From Cordia subcordata (lineage: Eukaryota > Streptophyta > Magnoliopsida > Boraginales > Cordiaceae), in the NCBI GenBank assembly GCA_028554755.1, contig JAPTOF010000021.1:1003501-1067500 (forward strand): DNA of 64,000 nt, in the 5' to 3' direction. Position numbers and translations under genes: made by a program. Under the pieces are notes generated by a model, which was not told the origin of the DNA, did not search any database, and worked only from the letters and a program-made list of their open reading frames with translations. Below, one piece after another: positions 60,291-64,000 of the stretch. Each line of letters opens with the position of its first letter. The first letter of the stretch is position 1.

Positions 60291-61102
60291 ACCACTCATC
60301 CTTCCTCATGAGCCACTACCTCTTATATGTATACATATGCACTGTTCTATAACATATTTCGTATAAATGCGTGTTTTAACTTATTATAATATGTGTTTGG
60401 ATATCTCTGCCTGGTCTTAATGTTTATTTTTGTCTTCGCATTTCTGAGAGTTCATCTTCCCAGCCAAAGCCAAGCCGATAAAGGTCCCTTGCGATGATGT
60501 TGGAAAAGCTGAAGCAAGAGCCTTCGTACCTGTTTGGCTCTGCTGATTTTGCAACTCATAAGCTCTTTAGAAAAAAGGCACATTTTCACATGCTTTTTTA
60601 CTATTTTGCAGCTTATAAGCCTCAAATAAGCATAGTCAAACAGGCTGTTATTTTTGGGATGCCACCTTGCCAAGGACGCAGGTAATGTCATCCTAGAAAC
60701 CAACTCAATTTTCTTCCAACAGCTCGCATCAAATGAAGATATTCAAAGATGAAGAATCAGCATTGAGGTGACAAAAATCAAGGAAGCCCTCCTTAAAGAC
60801 CAAGCTTTTAACATGGTTTTGCTCATATAGATTAATATAGTGGGTTTCTAAAATCCAGACAGAGAAGCTACATATAAGCAAATTCTAGATAGATAATAAC
60901 AGCAAAGTGCCTCCAGTTTACATACAAGGACATAAAACAACTAGAGAGAAAGTTGCGTCTTATATTAAAAAGATGCTAGTACTAGGGAGCATTAAAGCTT
61001 AATATCATAGACAATAAGGTCCTTAAACGACTAGAGCAAAACATAAAACGCTGTACGTAATGTCTATCTCCAGTCTTCCAACGTTAATGTAATGTACCAT
61101 CA
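60291..61102. repeat. 3' flank of copy A, matched in the left arm and copy B
   Basis: 60280-60960 matches 8540-9240 inverted; 60950-61100 matches 34640-34780 inverted. No gene was recognised; it includes the probable 3' UTR of copy A. Confidence 0.55.
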
Positions 61103-62704
61103 TCATGCACACGGTTTAGAAGCCACCTACAATGAGAGATAAAACTATGATTAGGATGTCAATAACTGACCAAGCATGTTTCAAATCTTTTATATCCAAC
61201 AACTAGTTAATAGATACTAAACGCGTAAAAGAATGTTTTTAGTAAGATAAAGAAAAGTAAATGCTTAAATTTATAAACAGCTGCTAAATGCATCAGAGGA
61301 AGCTTTTGGGCAGCAAATGAACAACTTGAGGAAGTATTACAATACAAAGTGGTAACAAATTCACCACATAAAACTTGCTTTGGTTTTTACAATTCCGGAA
61401 GAGATTATGCATATCATCTAATTGAATCTAAAAAAAAAATGCTTTGGTATTTACAATTCCAGAAGAGATTATGCATATCATCTAATTGAAATTTTTTTTA
61501 AAAAAAAAACAAAAAAAATGCCACAAAGGTGAACAAATTCAAAGTCTTCTCTGTGAAACCAACCAATTCCAAAGCAAAACTGTGCTTATCTTTGCTTCCA
61601 CAAAAACAAGGAGCCAGATTTAGTTTTGGTTGAGTACAGTCTCATTTACATGTTCATAGAGAGACAGATTACTCCCCATAAGCATGCGAAGGATTCAACA
61701 CAGGCAAACTCCGTACCTCATTTTTTGTCACTAAAACTTAGAATGCGATGCTGCATTGCGTGTTTTGATTCAGTTGAAAGGACTACATAAAATTAAGAAA
61801 GAAATCACTTAATGAACGAAGGCGGGTTTAACAAGGGACAGAAATGTTGTAGCATACAGATAACAACACACAAAAGGGGAAAAAAAAAAAGGAAAAAGAA
61901 AAGAAAAATGCAAGTGCTATATCTTTAAAATTTAATTAATTCTACACTGACAATGGAACCAATACAGAGAAACACCGCTAAAGTGGTTTGTCAAATATAA
62001 AATCCAAAATAGGAAAAAATTAAGCATACCTTTTGGCCAGCCATTTTCTTAAGCCTGCAAAACTTCACTGTGACGTGACCTATCCCGTCCCATACCTGAG
62101 CTTGAAAGGTCTTGACGGCTGGATTACGACGCTTTCGTTCTTTGGCTTGAAACGTTATGTAGTAGACAATGCCCGAACACGGACTTGAATTCGCTGTCAA
62201 AATCTTCACAAATTGGTACTTTGTTCTCTACAAACAATTAGAAAAACAAAAGCCAAAAAAAAAATCAATATTATTAGTAATCATAACCACAAAACAGGAA
62301 GAAAACAGCTAAGAAAATAATAACAACAATAATTATATAAGAAAATGAATTATTATAATTAAGGGGGGAAAAATAAAAATTACTCGGTTTTGTTTGTTAT
62401 ATTCCTGGATAGCAACGGTGGCCAAATTGGTAAGAAGGTGAGTTTCAACAGGCGAGTCTTGGAAGTCTATGGGAATAACTGGAGCCGCAGCGCAATGGCC
62501 CGGATAATCAACGATGTCGAAGCATTCGCTGTCTTTGATCTGTTGAAGGTATTTAGCCCAGACTGCGTGATCCATCTTCTTAACGCCCTCAGGGCAATAA
62601 TATTCTTCGTCTGAATCGCAATTATCAGCAGTTATCAGCTTTGACATATCTAGAGGAGGTCCAGAACGCGAGGCGCTTGAAGAAGAACCCGACTTTGCAG
62701 CCAT
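61103..62704 (-). CDS. Cystatin-related protein, intact copy A
   Basis: Three minus-strand exons, 62384-62704, 62030-62227 and 61103-61126, join with GT/AG borders to 180 residues (MAAKSGSSSSASRSGPPLDM ... VASKPCA). A low-complexity Ser/Ala N-terminus is followed by an acidic stretch and a WAKYLQQIKDSECFDIVDYP block (residues about 50-68). Residues 91-160 have the plant cystatin layout: LTNLATVAIQEYNKQNR in place of the LARFAVxEHNK helix, a loop SSPCSG (121-126) where phytocystatins have QVVAG, IVYYITFQA, and FQAQVW (148-153) like YEAKVW. The degenerate loop suggests that papain inhibition may be weak or absent. No signal peptide is seen. The start was chosen by agreement with copy B. Copies B, C, D and E in the window are broken relatives. 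Actual function is unknown. Confidence 0.82.
61375..61495. repeat. Tandem duplication in intron 2 of copy A
   Basis: A block of about 55 bases containing GAGATTATGCATATCATCTA occurs twice; the matching intron of copy B (near 34300-34345) has it once. Confidence 0.75.
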
Positions 62705-62799
62705 GGCAGCTCCAAACAATTTTGCTTACCCACCCCTAATTTTCTCGCCCTAGGAGACGCAATTGAACTGACAAAAAATCAATAGAAATAAGAAAAATT
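62705..62799 (-). promoter_or_regulatory. Short 5' flank of copy A
   Basis: Homology with the 5' flank of copy B reaches only to about 62780 (GTCAGTTCAATTGCGTCTCC on the minus strand). The site II-like motifs present at 7240-7300 and 32260-32300 are missing here. What drives copy A, if anything, is not evident. Confidence 0.4.
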
Positions 62800-63005
62800 A
62801 AATTGAATTGGCTCTTCTGTTCATGAAAAAACTTTATATATATATATATATATATATTTGACACTATTTTATTTGGTTTTTAAAAATTTTAAAATTTTTT
62901 AAAAAGTTCAAATTCAATTTCTTTTAGAAGGCAGAAATTTTATCTTATGAAAAATTGTTTTTTTTCAAAAGTTGATAACAAAAATGTCAACCCAAAACGA
63001 GCCCT
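62800..63005. mobile_element. MITE with GGGCTCGTTTTGGGTTGAC terminus (copy A side)
   Basis: On the minus strand it begins GGGCTCGTTTTGGGTTGAC and ends near AGAGCCAATTCAA, matching the element at 31396-31610. A TA microsatellite (62836-62860) lies inside. Confidence 0.6.
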
Positions 63006-63640
63006 TGATAGTTAGTCGGGTAATCAATAGCTATTTTATTAGCAGATAATTGTTAAATTTTAGTTATTAGAGGATAGTTGTTTAAATATTAATTATATGT
63101 GTGTGTGTGTGTATGGTCGAATTAGCTATCATGTTTAACTAGTTGATCGAGAAAAATATGCTTGGTACATTAGTTGGTAGGTTGGGCTCATAAATTTACA
63201 TGGCATAAAAAGATATGAGTATCACTCAAGTATTGTTACTATTTTATGATTAATTTTATTATAAATATTCTTATTAATGATATTGAAATACGATGATGCA
63301 TTTATAATTCGATACATATATTTGTGGTGATGATGATGATGTCATCATCATCATCATTATCATAGTAATAATAATAATAATAATAATTTATTAAAATATG
63401 ATGAAAACAAAATTTTGATAAATTATTTTCATTAATACTATAAAAAGATATATTTTTGGTAAATCTAAAGATTTTCTTGGTCAACAAAATTAATAAAAAG
63501 TTGATAAACTAGTAGCATAAAAAGTTTATGCAGGAAATAATAGAATAATAAATTATTTAAATAAAAAAGTTACATACGATAGATAGGATTGAGGAGGGAA
63601 AATTGGCATAAGATAGGATTAAGAAAAAGAGTAAGAATGA
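63006..63640. repeat. Upstream segment of copy A, matched inverted at 30780-31395
   Basis: Reverse complement of the region upstream of copy B, including GATGATGATGATG and AATAATAATAAT microsatellites. No gene. Confidence 0.7.
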
Positions 63641-63727
63641 TAAAGAAAATGTGAAACATTGTTTCATGTTTTAAAACATTTATATTTAACTATACTTACT
63701 GTCTATAAAATTGTACTTCAAATGAGT

Positions 63728-63900
63728 GTGTAAGCTTTAGCTGTTAACATGTTAGCTCTATAAATCTCCACCAAAATGCCTTGTTAGCTTTATAATACTC
63801 TATTGAATTGAGTTCTAAGCTTTAGGTATATTGACATATCAACTTTATAAATCTCTACCAAAATGCCATGTTAGCTCTATAATAATCTATTGAATTGCCA
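63728..63900. repeat. Tandem duplication of about 88 bp
   Basis: ATGTTAGCTCTATAAATCTC-type and CCAAAATGCC(T/A)TGTTAGCT blocks are repeated twice in tandem. A shorter direct repeat (AAACTTCTTTATTAACTAAA-type) closes the window at 63935-64000. Confidence 0.65.
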
Positions 63901-64000
63901 CATCATTAGCCAAAAAAAGAAAAAAGAAAACCTTCCAACTTCTTTATTAACTAAAATATTTAATAAAACTTTAAAAATAGAAACTTCTTTATTAACTAAA

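Noticed and set aside
63302..63487. Frame with poly-tyrosine and poly-aspartate runs
   Set aside because: It is the translation of a trinucleotide microsatellite; the counterpart near 31050 gives poly-histidine.
1..64000. CRISPR arrays, operons, ribosome binding sites, attachment sites
   Set aside because: The spliced genes and plant transposons show nuclear plant DNA. The repeats seen are MITEs, LTRs and microsatellites without CRISPR spacing.
1..64000. tRNA genes
   Set aside because: GGTATCAGAGCC-type strings at 20519 and 46269 are retrotransposon primer-binding sites. No cloverleaf with A and B boxes was found by eye.

Overview
This is nuclear DNA from a flowering plant, most likely a eudicot. 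The coding regions are spliced with GT/AG introns, the intergenic DNA is strongly AT-rich, and the window is packed with plant-type LTR retrotransposons and MITE-like elements. I cannot name the species. Only two genes look intact. One is an 8-exon minus-strand gene (1790-7128) for a SIEL / Integrator-subunit-4-like HEAT-repeat protein of about 940 residues. The other is a 3-exon minus-strand gene (61103-62704) for a 180-residue cystatin-related protein ('copy A').

The main large-scale structure is an old inverted duplication. A left arm (about 7.24-13.08 kb) and a right arm (about 55.44-62.78 kb) carry the same module in opposite orientation: cystatin-related gene, a second cystatin-related exon-1 relic, two fragments of a ribosomal protein eS4 (RPS4) gene, and a papain-like cysteine protease fragment. 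A third copy of the outer part of the module (30.78-34.78 kb, 'copy B') lies in the interior, parallel to the left arm. Nearly every gene copy is broken. Left cystatin-related copy C has a hAT-like element in its fourth codon and has lost its 3' part. Copy B has a 227-bp MITE in exon 2 that brings a stop codon. The RPS4 copies have frameshifts and a nonsense codon. The right protease copy is split by a MITE and a local inversion. Copy A is the only cystatin-related copy with a full reading frame, but it lacks the promoter segment that B and C keep.

The middle (13.1-55.4 kb) is mostly transposon remains. A degenerate Ty1/copia element (20.1-28.9 kb) carries nested insertions: a hAT-like element in its leader, a solo-type LTR in gag and a CACTA-type MITE near its 3' end. 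There are gypsy-like LTR pieces (28.9-30.2 kb, and 41.4-41.8 kb inverted) and an inverted fragment of the first copia family (43.3-44.0 kb). A 2.25-kb LTR with an adjoining primer-binding site lies at 44.0-46.3 kb. A second degenerate copia pol region (47.8-50.6 kb) and a minus-strand LTR (52.5-53.3 kb) follow. Several MITEs and a dispersed tandem repeat fill the rest. I found no tRNA, rRNA, CRISPR or prokaryotic features.

Functionally, the window supports one housekeeping-type gene (SIEL-like) and one small cystatin-related gene. The remainder records duplication, inversion and transposon damage of a compact gene cluster.
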